Shown: in pieces, positions 44,445-52,680 of the stretch | Layout of the letters: every line of letters begins with the position of its first letter | Position numbering within the stretch: the stretch's first letter is position 1 | Source: Microbacterium rhizomatis | Lineage (GTDB): Bacteria > Actinomycetota > Actinomycetes > Actinomycetales > Microbacteriaceae | Assembly (NCBI RefSeq): GCF_008710745.1 | Contig: NZ_VYSA01000005.1 | Location: 62,001 to 126,000, forward strand | Reading direction: 5' to 3' | DNA: 64,000 bases | The notes under the pieces: model-generated | What the model was told of the DNA's origin: nothing | Seen by the model: only the letters and a program-made list of their open reading frames with translations | Databases searched by the model: none | Made by a program: the position numbers and the translations under genes

Positions 44445-45328
44445 GAGCGGACCCCCAACCCGGCGAGCAGCTCCAGCACGCACAGTGCGGCGAGCCGGAC
44501 GGTGCGCCCGTCCGCGGCATCCGCCGTCGCGTCCACCTCGACGATGTCGGCGCTGCCCAGCGCAGCGTCGGTGGCCGCCGCGCGCACCAGGGCGCGCAGC
44601 TCCCACGCGGCCAGGCCGCCCGGAACGCTGGCCGGGCACGCGGGCGCCACCGACCGGTCGCACACGTCGACGTCGATGTCGAGATGCACGGGACCGCCGC
44701 CCCTGCGCGCGACAGTGAGAGCCTCGGCCATCACCTCATCCACTCCTCGGCGCCGGACCTCATCCACCGTGATCACCGTGATGCCCAGCTCGGCCGCGCG
44801 ACGGGCGTACGCGGCGGAGTTCGCGAAGTCCGAGATGCCGACCTGCACCACACTGCCCGGATCGAGACCCCCCTCGACCAGCCGGCGCACCGGTGAGCCG
44901 TTGGACACGCCGTCACGCAGATCGAAATGCGCATCGAGCGTGATCAGACCGGTCGCACCGGAGCCTCGTGCGGTCGGCACTGTCGCACTGTTGTCGCCGC
45001 CCAGGGCGATCACGAGTCGCGCCTGAGCACGCAGCTCGGCGATGCGCTCCCGCGCGGAGGACTCTCCGGTCTCGCCGTCCGGTTCTCGGATGTCACCGGC
45101 GTCCGCGACCCGCAGCGTGCCCAGATCGATCGGTCCTCCGACGAGTGCGGGACTGTATCTGCGCAGCGCTGCGCGGATGGCCGCGGGAGTCTCGTGCGCG
45201 CCCGTCGGCGAGATCGATGTTCGCCAGGTCGGAACGCCGACGACGACCGCGTCGAGCTCGCGGTCGGCATCGGTCACAGCGGGCCAACCGCCGGCTCGCG
45301 GCCACCGTTCGTCGTGCGGAAGAGTCAC
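44441..45328 (-). CDS. hutG: Formimidoylglutamase (arginase-family ureohydrolase)
   Basis: A 295-residue binuclear-manganese hydrolase that would split N-formimidoyl-glutamate to glutamate and formamide. The metal motifs are LGGDNS, DAHFDLRD and DIDVDVCDRS. In arginases the first reads GGDHS; here Asn113 replaces the His ligand, a change I recall from characterised formiminoglutamases, which supports this assignment over agmatinase. It completes the hut pathway together with hutHUI, which are encoded convergently. TAGCGT lies 6 bases upstream of the GTG start, a leaderless layout. Confidence 0.88.
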   Translation of the reverse strand: MTLPHDERWPRAGGWPAVTDADRELDAVVVGVPTWRTSISPTGAHETPAAIRAALRRYSPALVGGPIDLGTLRVADAGDIREPDGETGESSARERIAELRAQARLVIALGGDNSATVPTARGSGATGLITLDAHFDLRDGVSNGSPVRRLVEGGLDPGSVVQVGISDFANSAAYARRAAELGITVITVDEVRRRGVDEVMAEALTVARRGGGPVHLDIDVDVCDRSVAPACPASVPGGLAAWELRALVRAAATDAALGSADIVEVDATADAADGRTVRLAALCVLELLAGLGVRS

Positions 45329-45334
45329 GATTCG

Positions 45335-45340
45335 ACGCTA
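45335..45340 (-). promoter_or_regulatory. Leaderless-type -10 box of hutG
   Basis: TAGCGT on the minus strand lies 6 bases from the GTG start. It is independent of the regulator-controlled hutH promoter. Confidence 0.5.
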
Positions 45341-45715
45341 CTGCGCGACGCCTGCCTGGTCGGGCAGGCCTGCCGTGACGTAGGCGAAGGCGTGCGCGCC
45401 GCTCGCGAGTACGACGGGGATGCGACGGTAGAGCGACACTTCGTACTCATCGGCGGCGTCGAGCTCATCCTCGGTGAGGTGCAGCACCTGCCCGGTCACC
45501 TTGTCGAGGGCGTTGCCGGTCGCACGGACGATCGGATGGGTCGCCAGGCGCGAGACCTCGACGACGCGGGGGTCGGAGATCACCGTGTAGTCCACCGTGT
45601 AGCCGGGCAGCACGCCGTCCTCGCTCTGGACGATGCGCCCGAACGTGTCGAGCTGGACGGCGGGATCCTGGAGCGTCCCGTAGCTGAAGAGGAGCTGATC
45701 GGCGGTCGCGGCCAC
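45338..45715 (-). CDS. Gamma-glutamylcyclotransferase-like (GGCT/AIG2 fold) protein
   Basis: A 125-residue protein with the GGCT-like barrel. LLFSYGTLQDP holds the YGTL substrate loop, and EDELDAADEYEVSLYRRIPVVL contains the conserved acidic residue and the Tyr-Arg pair. Small bacterial members act on gamma-glutamyl amines or have unknown substrates. Start at GTG 45715 with TAGCCT 6 bases upstream. It lies between hutG and a DUF445 gene, all on the minus strand. Confidence 0.85.
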   Translation of the reverse strand: MAATADQLLFSYGTLQDPAVQLDTFGRIVQSEDGVLPGYTVDYTVISDPRVVEVSRLATHPIVRATGNALDKVTGQVLHLTEDELDAADEYEVSLYRRIPVVLASGAHAFAYVTAGLPDQAGVAQ

Positions 45716-45733
45716 GGGATCAGGCTAGCGGGG

Positions 45734-47005
45734 TCATCCGAGGAAGGCGTGAGCAATGCTGAAAATGACCAGACCCGCCAGAGCGCCGACGATCGTGCCG
45801 TTCAGGCGGATGTACTGCAGGTCGCGCCCGACCATGAGCTCGATCTTCTCCGTCGTCTCCGCCGGGTCCCACCGCTCGACGGTATCGGTCACGATCGACG
45901 CGATGTCGTGCCGGTAGCGGTCGACGAGGAACACGGCGGCCTGGGTCACCCAGCCGTCGACGCGGCGCTGGAGCGCAGCATCCGTCGCCAGTCGTCCGCC
46001 GACTTCGGAGAGCGCCGTGGTGGCGCGCGCGCGCAGGCTGCTCTGCGGATCGGCGAGCGAGTCGAGCAGGCCGTTCTTGGTGGTGTTCCACGCGGTCGCG
46101 GCGAGCTCGCGGACCCGCGGACTGTCGAAGATCGCGATCTTCGCGTCTTCGAGTCGTCCGATCGTGGCAGGGTCGTGCTCGAGACCGTCGGCGAGCCGCG
46201 CCAGGTAGCCGTCGATCGCGTGTCGGGCGGGATGATCGGGGTCGGCGCGCACCGCGGCGACGAACTTGACCGCCTCGTTGTAGATGGTGTCGTCGACGAG
46301 GCGGTGCGCGATCGATGGGACCCATGCGGGGAGCCGGCGGGAGACGAGGCCGGCGAAGGCGTCATGATTGTTCGCGAGCCAGACCGAGATGTTGTCGGCG
46401 GCGAGGTCGACGGCGGCGTGGTGGGCGCCCGAGTCGACGATCTTGCCGAGCCACGCGCCGACGGGCGGGCCCCACTCGGGCAGGATGAGGTGCTCGCGGG
46501 CGAGGTCCTCGATCACGTCTCGCACATCGTCGTCGCTCAAGGCTCGCAGCACGCCCGCCGCCATTGTCGAGCCCTCGGCGGCGACCCGCGCCGCGTGGGC
46601 CGGTTCGCGCAGCCACTCGCCGAGCCGTGCCGAGATCGCGGTGGCCTCGAGCTTGGTCTGCACGACCTCGGCCGACAGGAAGTTGGTTTCGATGAACTCG
46701 CCCAGCGTGCGGCCGATCTCGTCCTTGCGGTTCGGGATGATCGCTGTGTGCGGGATCGGCAGGCCGAGGGGATGCCGGAACAGCGCCGTCACCGCGAACC
46801 AGTCGGCCAGGGCTCCCACCATGCCGCCTTCGGCGAACGCTCGGACGTACGCGAGCCACGGGTACTGGCCCTGCAGCGCGAACGAGATGACGAAGAGCAC
46901 CGCCATGAAGACGAGGCCGGCCAGCGCGACGCCCTTCATCACCCGGAGGCCGCGCCGTCGCTCCTGATCAGCTGCGCTCAGCAGGGCGGTGGGAGTGCGA
47001 CTCAT
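45734..47005 (-). CDS. DUF445 family membrane protein
   Basis: A 423-residue protein with one membrane helix near each end (VALAGLVFMAVLFVISFAL and GTIVGALAGLVIFSIAHAFLG) and a long helical middle. GGMVGALADWFAVTALFRHPLGLPIPHTAIIPNRKDEIGRTLGEFIETNFL is the DUF445 hallmark. The function of the family is unknown; a membrane-contact or structural role has been suggested. The start at ATG 47005 is chosen because homology begins there; the frame runs upstream into repeat B. Confidence 0.9.
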   Translation of the reverse strand: MSRTPTALLSAADQERRRGLRVMKGVALAGLVFMAVLFVISFALQGQYPWLAYVRAFAEGGMVGALADWFAVTALFRHPLGLPIPHTAIIPNRKDEIGRTLGEFIETNFLSAEVVQTKLEATAISARLGEWLREPAHAARVAAEGSTMAAGVLRALSDDDVRDVIEDLAREHLILPEWGPPVGAWLGKIVDSGAHHAAVDLAADNISVWLANNHDAFAGLVSRRLPAWVPSIAHRLVDDTIYNEAVKFVAAVRADPDHPARHAIDGYLARLADGLEHDPATIGRLEDAKIAIFDSPRVRELAATAWNTTKNGLLDSLADPQSSLRARATTALSEVGGRLATDAALQRRVDGWVTQAAVFLVDRYRHDIASIVTDTVERWDPAETTEKIELMVGRDLQYIRLNGTIVGALAGLVIFSIAHAFLG

Positions 47006-47052
47006 CCGGTCATCCTCGCATGGGGGCCTTCGTGGCCGGGTCGGGTTCCCTC

Positions 47053-47121
47053 CGTCGGAGGATTGTGCGTACGTCGGGGGATTCGTCCAGAATCCTCCGA
47101 CATCGGCCCGATCCTCCGACG
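47053..47121 (-). repeat. Repeat family B, copy 1
   Basis: A 69-base element that, read on the minus strand, begins CGTCGGAGGATCGGGCCGA and repeats TGTCGGAGGATTCTGGACGA before closing with an inverted CAATCCTCCGACG. It closely matches 49696-49764 in the opposite orientation. It sits between the acyl-CoA dehydrogenase stop and the DUF445 start. Confidence 0.75.
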
Positions 47122-47126
47122 TTTCG

Positions 47127-48287
47127 TCAGGACTCGAGGGGGCCCAGCCATGCCGACGCGACGGTGGAGTGCGCCGACTCGGGGTCGGACGGGTGGAACA
47201 TCCCGGCCAGCACATCGCGGTACAGGCGGCCGAGCTCGCTGGATGCGAAGTACGACGAGCCGCCCGCGACGAAGACGGCCTGATCGACGACGTCCTTGGC
47301 CATCGTCACGGCGCGGTGCTTGATGCCGGACAGCAGCGAGAACCACCGGGCGCCGTGGTCGGCGCGCGCGTCGACATCGCTCGCGAGGGCGTTCAGCTGC
47401 GGGGGCAGGGCGTCGTAGGCGAGGGCCATCTCGGCGATGCGCCAGCGGATATCGGGATCTTGGCTGTAACGCTTCCCCGTCCGCTTGGACGTGCGTTTGC
47501 CCGCGGTCTCGACTGCGAGGTCGAGCGCGCGCCGGGCGATGCCGGTGTAGACGGAGGCGAGCAGGATCTCGAAGACACTGAAGATGCCGAAGACGATCGG
47601 GTCGGGGTTGGGGCCCGGGGCGATCCGGCGGACGACCCGATCCGCCGGAGCGATCGCGCCGTGCAGCTCGGTGGTACGGCTCTGGGTGCCCCGCATGCCG
47701 ACGGTGTCCCAGTCGTCGCGGGTGACGACCTCGTCGGTGCGGGGCACGAAGGCGTACACCATCCGCGGCGCATCGGGCGAGGTCGTATCCAGGCCGTGCA
47801 GGCCCAGCTGGGTCCAGACCGGAGAGAGCGAGGTGAAGATCTTCGTGCCGGTGAACGCGTACGATCCGTCGGGGCGGGGCGCAGCATCCGTATCGCTCCC
47901 GAAGAGCACGAGGTCGTTGCCGGCCTCGCTGATGCCGAAGGCGAACACCTCGCCGGCCGCGGCGCCCGTCTGCACGAACGCGAGGTCGTCGATACCGCGG
48001 TCCTGCAGCACCTTCGCGACACCCGTCCACACGAGATGCATGTTGATCGCGAGCGCCGTCGCGGGGGCGGCGCCGGCGAGGCGCTGTTGGAGCACGGATG
48101 CCTCGGCAAGGCTCAGCCCGGGGCCTCCGCGGTCTTCGGGCACCAGGATCGCGAGGTAGCCCGCCGCCGTCAGCTCGGCGAGGTCGGCGTCGGGGAAGGT
48201 GTTGTCGCGGTCGTGCACGGCGGCACGGGAGCGGATGCGCTCGAGCAGGTCGTCCGGGAGGTACACGGTCGGGTCGAAGTCGGTCAC
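47127..48287 (-). CDS. Acyl-CoA dehydrogenase family flavoprotein
   Basis: A 386-residue protein of the acyl-CoA dehydrogenase fold. The N-terminal helical domain (AAVHDRDNTFPDADLAELTAAGYLAILVPEDRGGPGL), a beta domain (FGISEAGNDLVL, TGTKIFTSLSP) and a C-terminal helical bundle are in order. The motifs are weaker than in true fatty-acid oxidation enzymes, and the region around SDPESAHSTVASAWLG resembles the DszC/monooxygenase-like branch. The substrate is unknown. It starts at GTG 48287. Confidence 0.85.
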   Translation of the reverse strand: MTDFDPTVYLPDDLLERIRSRAAVHDRDNTFPDADLAELTAAGYLAILVPEDRGGPGLSLAEASVLQQRLAGAAPATALAINMHLVWTGVAKVLQDRGIDDLAFVQTGAAAGEVFAFGISEAGNDLVLFGSDTDAAPRPDGSYAFTGTKIFTSLSPVWTQLGLHGLDTTSPDAPRMVYAFVPRTDEVVTRDDWDTVGMRGTQSRTTELHGAIAPADRVVRRIAPGPNPDPIVFGIFSVFEILLASVYTGIARRALDLAVETAGKRTSKRTGKRYSQDPDIRWRIAEMALAYDALPPQLNALASDVDARADHGARWFSLLSGIKHRAVTMAKDVVDQAVFVAGGSSYFASSELGRLYRDVLAGMFHPSDPESAHSTVASAWLGPLES

Positions 48288-48352
48288 CCCCTCATTCTCC
48301 CGCGGGTCGGAAGCCAGTGGCCGGTTCGGGGCCGAGGTGTGCGGCGCAGACC

Positions 48353-48438
48353 GGACATCTCGGAGGATGGATGGTGCAGGAGTCGGCCTGTGGTGCGATC
48401 TGGGCGCATCGCGGGCCCCTTGGTCCTCTCGGATGTCC
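48353..48438. repeat. Repeat family C, copy 3
   Basis: An 86-base element with inverted ends GGACATCTCGGAGGA and TCCTCTCGGATGTCC. It is the most regular of the three copies and shares the left 25 bases with copy 2 at few differences. It lies between the acyl-CoA dehydrogenase-like and hydrolase genes. Confidence 0.75.
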
Positions 48439-48460
48439 GGGTTGCGCGGAAGCCGCGGGG

Positions 48461-49222
48461 TCAGGCCTCGAGGATCCGCAGGAATTCGGCGATCGTGGCC
48501 TCGGGCCGATCACGGTGCGGGGAGTGGCCGGTGCCCGCCACGAACGAATAGTCGATACGCGGGTTAGCGGCGCGCAGCGCGTCGAGGCGCTCGCCCCAGT
48601 AGATGCTGTACACCGCAGGGTCGGAGCCGAGGACGTGCGTCGGGACGTCGAGGGCGCCGGCCGCCGCCGTGACGTCCCACGGCTGATTCTGCGCGCTGGT
48701 CTGCTCCACCGCCCAGCGGCTGACCTGGTGCGCAGCGGTGGCCTTCATCTCGATGTCGTGCTCGTGCCAGCCCGGGTGCGCAGCCCGCACCGCAGATTCG
48801 CTCGGGTCGGCGAACGTCTCGAGCTGGCTCGCACGCACGATCTCGAGGTCACGGGGGGTGGGCCTGATCGCCGGGTCCACCAGGACGAGGCGATGCGCCC
48901 AGGACGGATGCTCCGCCGCGGCCACGACCGCGGCGGCACCGCCGAGGGAGTGCCCGACGACCAGGTCCCAGGCGCCCCCGTCGCCCGGCGCGGTCGCCGC
49001 CACGTCGGCGGCATACGCGGCGATGGAGTAGTCCAGCGCCCGCGGCCCCACCCCGTGTCCGCGGAGGTCGACCGCGACGGCATTCCAGCCCGCATCCGCG
49101 AGCGCCACCCCGTACCGCCACATCAGAGCGCCGTTCGAGCCCAGGCCGTGGACGAGAAGCGCGCGGCGCGCGGAGGAGGGATCGCCCCACGACAGGCGGG
49201 GGAGAGTGAGGGGTGCCGTCAT
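48461..49222 (-). CDS. Alpha/beta hydrolase
   Basis: A 253-residue hydrolase. LLVHGLGSNGALMWR is the oxyanion loop, VVGHSLGGAAAVVAA the nucleophile elbow with Ser, and GTGHSPHRDRPEAT the late catalytic His. The acid residue is probably in PTHVLGSDP. Start ATG 49222; TACGCT lies 6 bases upstream and the intervening GGAGGC could also bind the ribosome. Specificity cannot be inferred. Confidence 0.88.
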   Translation of the reverse strand: MTAPLTLPRLSWGDPSSARRALLVHGLGSNGALMWRYGVALADAGWNAVAVDLRGHGVGPRALDYSIAAYAADVAATAPGDGGAWDLVVGHSLGGAAAVVAAAEHPSWAHRLVLVDPAIRPTPRDLEIVRASQLETFADPSESAVRAAHPGWHEHDIEMKATAAHQVSRWAVEQTSAQNQPWDVTAAAGALDVPTHVLGSDPAVYSIYWGERLDALRAANPRIDYSFVAGTGHSPHRDRPEATIAEFLRILEA

Positions 49223-49277
49223 GCCTCCAGCGTACGAGCGCGCCGAGCGCCCCGGCATCCGGGCGATGATGGTTGGC

Positions 49278-49682
49278 ATGATCTCAACGGAATCGGCACT
49301 CGCGCTCCGCGCGGCGGGCCTGGTGTGGCATCCGCGCTCGGGCGATCGGTTCCAGCTGAACGAACCGGAATTCGACGCCGACGTCTTCACCGTGAGCGAG
49401 ATGACGATCGAGCCGCGCGAGTACTCGACGGGCAAGATCCTCTCGTTCAACGGCACGACCGAGTGGGCGCTGGACTCGGTCGCGCTCGAGGACGCGCTCT
49501 GGCTGCCGCACGAGAGCCAGCTGCGCGAGCTGCTGAGGTCGGGCTTCCGCTCGTTGCGGCGCCTCGCCGACACCTACGAGGTCGAGGTCGAGGTGCGAGG
49601 CGAGACGTTCGTGTTCGAGCATCCCGAACCCGCCGATGCCTACGCGCTCGCCGTGCTGGAGCTGCTCCGCCGCATCGCCTGA
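49278..49682 (+). CDS. Conserved hypothetical protein
   Basis: A 134-residue protein beginning MISTESALALRAAGLVWHPRSGDRFQL. It contains the distinctive run SFNGTTEWALDSVALEDALWLPHE. I recognise this as a family conserved in actinobacteria, sometimes labelled pilus assembly protein CpaE, but it lacks the CpaE ATPase motifs, so I make no functional claim. It is divergent from the hydrolase gene and followed by repeat B copy 2. Confidence 0.78.
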   Translation: MISTESALALRAAGLVWHPRSGDRFQLNEPEFDADVFTVSEMTIEPREYSTGKILSFNGTTEWALDSVALEDALWLPHESQLRELLRSGFRSLRRLADTYEVEVEVRGETFVFEHPEPADAYALAVLELLRRIA

Positions 49683-49695
49683 GCGCCCGCTCGAT

Positions 49696-49764
49696 CGTCG
49701 GAGAATCGGTCGGATGTCGGAGGATCTGGCCGATATTCGCCGACACCGGCGCGACTATCCGACA
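49696..49764 (+). repeat. Repeat family B, copy 2
   Basis: A 69-base element, CGTCGGAGAATCGGTCGGA then TGTCGGAGGATCTGGCCGA, matching the reverse complement of 47053-47121 along its length with an inverted end. It lies between the convergent 3' ends of the hypothetical and dioxygenase-like genes. Confidence 0.75.
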
Positions 49765-49788
49765 TTCGATGCCCTGCGCTGAGGCCGG

Positions 49789-50706
49789 TCAGACCCCGAT
49801 CGTCAGGGCGGCCGTGTAGCCGGATGCGACCGAGCCCGACATGGTCGCGATCTGGTGGATGCCGCCGTCGTCGCCGAAGACGTTGTCGGTCTGCAGCGAT
49901 ATCTGCGCGAGGTTGCGGATGCTCTGCTCGTACCCGCTCGTGGCGTACACCGTGTCGTCGACCTCGGCGGGGAGGGCGATCTGCGACGTCTTGACGATCG
50001 GGCCGGATGCGACCGCGGTCGCGACATCGTCGTACACCTCGAAGTGGATGTGCGGCCAGCGGCCCGAGTAGCAGGCGGGGTAGATCGAGGTGAAGGTCAC
50101 GGTGCCGTTGGCGTCGGTCGCCTGAACGCCGCGCAGGTAGTTCTCGTTCTCCAGACCCTTGCTGTACAGCGAGTAGTTGCCGCTCTGGTCGCAGTGCCAG
50201 AGGTAGACGCCTTTCCCGGCGAGGGCGGTGCCGGTCGCGGCATCCCGCACCGTGAGCGCGATCGTGAGGGGCACGCCCGCCGCGACCGTCGTCGACGAGC
50301 CGAAGCTCGAACGGATGTCGCTGCGCACGATCCCCGAGTCGTCGAGCACGTTGACGCCGTTCGACCCGTCGGCGGGGTAGGGGCCGCCCGTCTCGTCCGG
50401 GACGGCGGTGAGAGGGCCGGATGCTGCGGCCGTCGCCGACGGCGTGTTCGAGGGCGTCGGAGTCGGTGTGGGTGTGGCGGTCGCGGTCGCGGTGGGCGTC
50501 GTCTGGGCCTCCGCCGTGGCGCCGCAGGCGGCCAGGAGCGAGGTCAGCGCGACGCCGCCGAAGATGCCGAGCGCGCGGCGGCGGTTCACGAGCGTCTGGA
50601 CGTCGTAGACGAGGCCGCGGTGGTCTTCGTCGATCGGGTCGCCGTTCGCGTCGAGCCAGCGCGGGTCGGTGTCGCGCGGCGTGGGGGTGTCTCGTTCGCG
50701 TGTCAT
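49789..50706 (-). CDS. Intradiol dioxygenase-like lipoprotein
   Basis: A 305-residue secreted protein. A long charged start precedes NRRRALGIFGGVALTSLLAAC, a signal with an Arg triplet (Tat-like) and lipobox Cys61. A Thr-Pro-rich linker follows (TPTPTPTPSNTPS), encoded by a GC-rich simple repeat. The C-terminal domain has the protocatechuate/catechol dioxygenase iron motifs: WHCDQSGNYSLYS with Tyr, and ACYSGRWPHIHFEVY with Tyr and two His. It would face outside the cell, so it is unlikely to be a standard intracellular ring-cleaving enzyme; the substrate is unknown. Confidence 0.88.
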   Translation of the reverse strand: MTRERDTPTPRDTDPRWLDANGDPIDEDHRGLVYDVQTLVNRRRALGIFGGVALTSLLAACGATAEAQTTPTATATATPTPTPTPSNTPSATAAASGPLTAVPDETGGPYPADGSNGVNVLDDSGIVRSDIRSSFGSSTTVAAGVPLTIALTVRDAATGTALAGKGVYLWHCDQSGNYSLYSKGLENENYLRGVQATDANGTVTFTSIYPACYSGRWPHIHFEVYDDVATAVASGPIVKTSQIALPAEVDDTVYATSGYEQSIRNLAQISLQTDNVFGDDGGIHQIATMSGSVASGYTAALTIGV

Positions 50707-50841
50707 GGCTCCACGACACCAAGCTCGCCTATGCGGCTGCTATGCCCCTGCTATCGGCTCCGCCAGGGCCTCTCACCTGTCACGACGCGTCCTGCGGCGG
50801 CGCCGCGAACCGCCCGGTGCCTCAAGCGGCCCGGAATGACG

Positions 50842-52059
50842 TCACGAGGGGACGGTGCCGATCGGAGCGGTGTCGGGGATCGGGGCCGCGTCGCGGTGGC
50901 GCAGATCGGGGAAGCCGCGCACGAACAGGACGGCGACGGCGAAACCGACGAACGCGAATGCCGTAGCGGCCCAGTACGCGCCCTGCGGCCCGACGCCGTC
51001 GATGAGGAACCCCGCGATCGCCGATCCGGCGGCGGCGCCGATGAGCTGACCCGTGCCGATCCAGCCGAAGGCCTCCGGCGTCTCGCTGAACTTCACGCTC
51101 GCCGAGGTCATCGCGAAGATCACCGCGAGCGCGGGCGCGATGCCGATGCCCGCGAGGATCAGGGTGCCGCCGATCCACCAGACGTTCAACGAGATCATCG
51201 TGAACGAGAGGCCCACGGTGACAACGGCAAGACGTCGGGCCATCGCCCAGCGCCCGATCGGGATGTGCCCGAACGTGAGACCGCCGGCGAGGCTGCCGAT
51301 CGAGAATACGGCGAGCACGATGCCCGCCTCGAGCCCGCCGTGGCCGAACGTCGCCACCACCCCCGCCTCAACGGCCGAGCATGCGCCGATCAGGAGGAAT
51401 CCGATGACCGTCGCCAGGAGCACCGGCGCCTTGGTCAGCACCTTGCCCAGGCTCCGCCGGCTGCGCGGGATGCGGACCCGGCCGACCTCCGGCGAGAGGA
51501 TGAACCACGATCCGCCCCCGATGAGGATCACCACGATCAGCAGCAGTGCCTGCACCGTGCCGACCTGCGTCGCAACGAGCGTGATCACGACCGGGGCCAC
51601 GATCCAGATGATCTCCTGCAGCGAGGCGTCCAGCGAGAACAACGGCGTGAGCTGGCGCGAGTTGACCATCTTGGGATAGATCGTGCGCACCGCGGACTGC
51701 ACGGGCGGCGTCGAGAGCCCCGCCACGGCGCCCAGTGCCATGTAGCCGGCCAGTGCCATCGGCACGAGCGCGATCGTCGTGATCGACAGCGCGCAGATGA
51801 CGAGCGTCGTGGTCAGCACGCGCCGCATGCCCCACACGCCCATCCACCGGCTGGTCACCGGCCCTGCGATCGCCTGCCCGACCGACGTCGCCGCGAGCAC
51901 CAGGCCGGCCGCGCCGTACGAGCCGGTCACGTGCTCGATGAACAGCAGCAGCGCGAGGCTCGTCATGCCGTTCGGGAACCGCGCGGTGAGCTGCGCCGCG
52001 ATGATCCGGGCCACGCCGGTTGTGCGCAGCAGATCCCGATACCCCGCCGATGCCGCCAC
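50842..52059 (-). CDS. Major facilitator superfamily transporter
   Basis: A 405-residue transporter with twelve predicted helices. The A-loop between helices 2 and 3 is visible as GPVTSRWMGVWGMRRVL, and the corresponding half-way motif as IGRWAMARRL. Other helices include AGLSTPPVQSAVRTIYP and GWIGTGQLIGAAAGSAIAGFL. It looks like a drug or metabolite exporter, but nothing fixes the substrate. It starts at GTG 52059, with TAGCGT 6 bases upstream. Confidence 0.87.
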   Translation of the reverse strand: MAASAGYRDLLRTTGVARIIAAQLTARFPNGMTSLALLLFIEHVTGSYGAAGLVLAATSVGQAIAGPVTSRWMGVWGMRRVLTTTLVICALSITTIALVPMALAGYMALGAVAGLSTPPVQSAVRTIYPKMVNSRQLTPLFSLDASLQEIIWIVAPVVITLVATQVGTVQALLLIVVILIGGGSWFILSPEVGRVRIPRSRRSLGKVLTKAPVLLATVIGFLLIGACSAVEAGVVATFGHGGLEAGIVLAVFSIGSLAGGLTFGHIPIGRWAMARRLAVVTVGLSFTMISLNVWWIGGTLILAGIGIAPALAVIFAMTSASVKFSETPEAFGWIGTGQLIGAAAGSAIAGFLIDGVGPQGAYWAATAFAFVGFAVAVLFVRGFPDLRHRDAAPIPDTAPIGTVPS

Positions 52060-52065
52060 CGCTCC

Positions 52066-52071
52066 ACGCTA
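52066..52071 (-). promoter_or_regulatory. Leaderless-type -10 box of the MFS gene
   Basis: TAGCGT on the minus strand lies 6 bases from the GTG start codon. Confidence 0.5.
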
Positions 52072-52090
52072 TCCGTACGGGGCGCGCTCC

Positions 52091-52120
52091 GCGACACGCC
52101 GCGACACGCCGCGACACGCC
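52091..52120. repeat. Three tandem GCGACACGCC decamers
   Basis: A perfect 10-base unit occurs three times in a row. It is just upstream of the MFS gene start and may be a simple slippage product. Confidence 0.9.
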
Positions 52121-52274
52121 GGGCGCGCACAGAACGGCAGTTTCCACAGGGGCTGCGTGTCGGTGGGTGGCTCTAGCGTGTGAGCCTGTGGAGGGATGCT
52201 GTCGCAGCATCCGAAATCCCGGTGATTCAGGGTTTTTTCAGGTTCGAAGCGATCTCGCCGCCTGTGGATGAAAC

Positions 52275-52283
52275 GGTGGACAA
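52275..52283. promoter_or_regulatory. DnaA-box-like site upstream of nrdH
   Basis: GGTGGACAA differs by one base from the reverse complement of the TTGTCCACA box. Weaker relatives lie at 52141 (TTTCCACAG) and 52262 (CTGTGGATG). Confidence 0.35.
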
Positions 52284-52332
52284 CCTGTGTTGTATCTGGG
52301 GAGAGCGGTGCAAAATGACACCGATGTAACTA

Positions 52333-52376
52333 CTAGCCCTTGTGGTGCTATCCAACGTCGGTACCCATATGTAGTA
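52333..52376. promoter_or_regulatory. Two NrdR-box-like sites upstream of nrdH
   Basis: CTAGCCCTTGTG (52333-52344) and CCATATGTAGTA (52365-52376) each keep the CTA/TAGTG-type ends of the NrdR box. Their starts are 32 bases apart, about three helical turns, as in known paired NrdR sites. Each match is imperfect, so this is a candidate. Confidence 0.45.
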
Positions 52377-52438
52377 TTGCTATCCCGGCGGGGGTTCGCC
52401 GGTGAACATCAGGATTTGAGGGGGAGAGAAGGGTCGAT

Positions 52439-52675
52439 ATGGCTACCATCACCGTTTACACCAAGCCTTCTTGCGTGCAGTGCACCGCGACGTACCGGGC
52501 ACTGGATTCCAAGGGCATCGAGTACGAGATCCACGACCTGTCGCAGGACGCTGACGCGCTCGAGCAGGTCAAGGCACTGGGCTATCTGCAGGCCCCTGTC
52601 GTCATCACCGACGAAGACCACTGGTCGGGCTTCCGTCCCGACAAGATCGACGAGCTCGCCGCCCGCCTGGCTTGA
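52439..52675 (+). CDS. nrdH: Glutaredoxin-like protein NrdH
   Basis: A 78-residue thioredoxin-fold electron donor for class Ib ribonucleotide reductase. The active site is CVQC at residues 12-15, close to the NrdH pattern CVQC. The C-terminal half has [19 protein letters not shown], the NrdH signature for thioredoxin-reductase coupling. It heads the nrdHIEF operon, behind candidate NrdR sites. GGAGAGA lies about 12 bases upstream of the ATG. Confidence 0.95.
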   Translation: MATITVYTKPSCVQCTATYRALDSKGIEYEIHDLSQDADALEQVKALGYLQAPVVITDEDHWSGFRPDKIDELAARLA

Positions 52676-52680
52676 TCCCC

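Larger units (their letters stand above)
52060..52438. other. 379-base regulatory region upstream of nrdHIEF
   Basis: It carries the MFS promoter, three tandem GCGACACGCC decamers (52091-52120), several TGTGGA-type DnaA-box-like sites, and two NrdR-box-like palindromes near the nrdH end. Its A+T content rises toward nrdH. No ORF with convincing features was found. Confidence 0.65.

Noticed and set aside
44927..49819. Several 500-800-codon plus-strand open frames over hutG to the hydrolase gene
   Set aside because: All oppose genes with clear motifs; their products are Arg/Gly/Val-rich strings typical of GC-biased shadow frames.
50455..50520. GTGGGTGTGG simple repeat as a possible structured element
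   Set aside because: It lies within the dioxygenase-like gene and simply encodes the Thr-Pro linker after the lipoprotein signal.
52091..52120. Three decamers as a CRISPR or iteron array
   Set aside because: There are only three units with no spacers; they look like local slippage.
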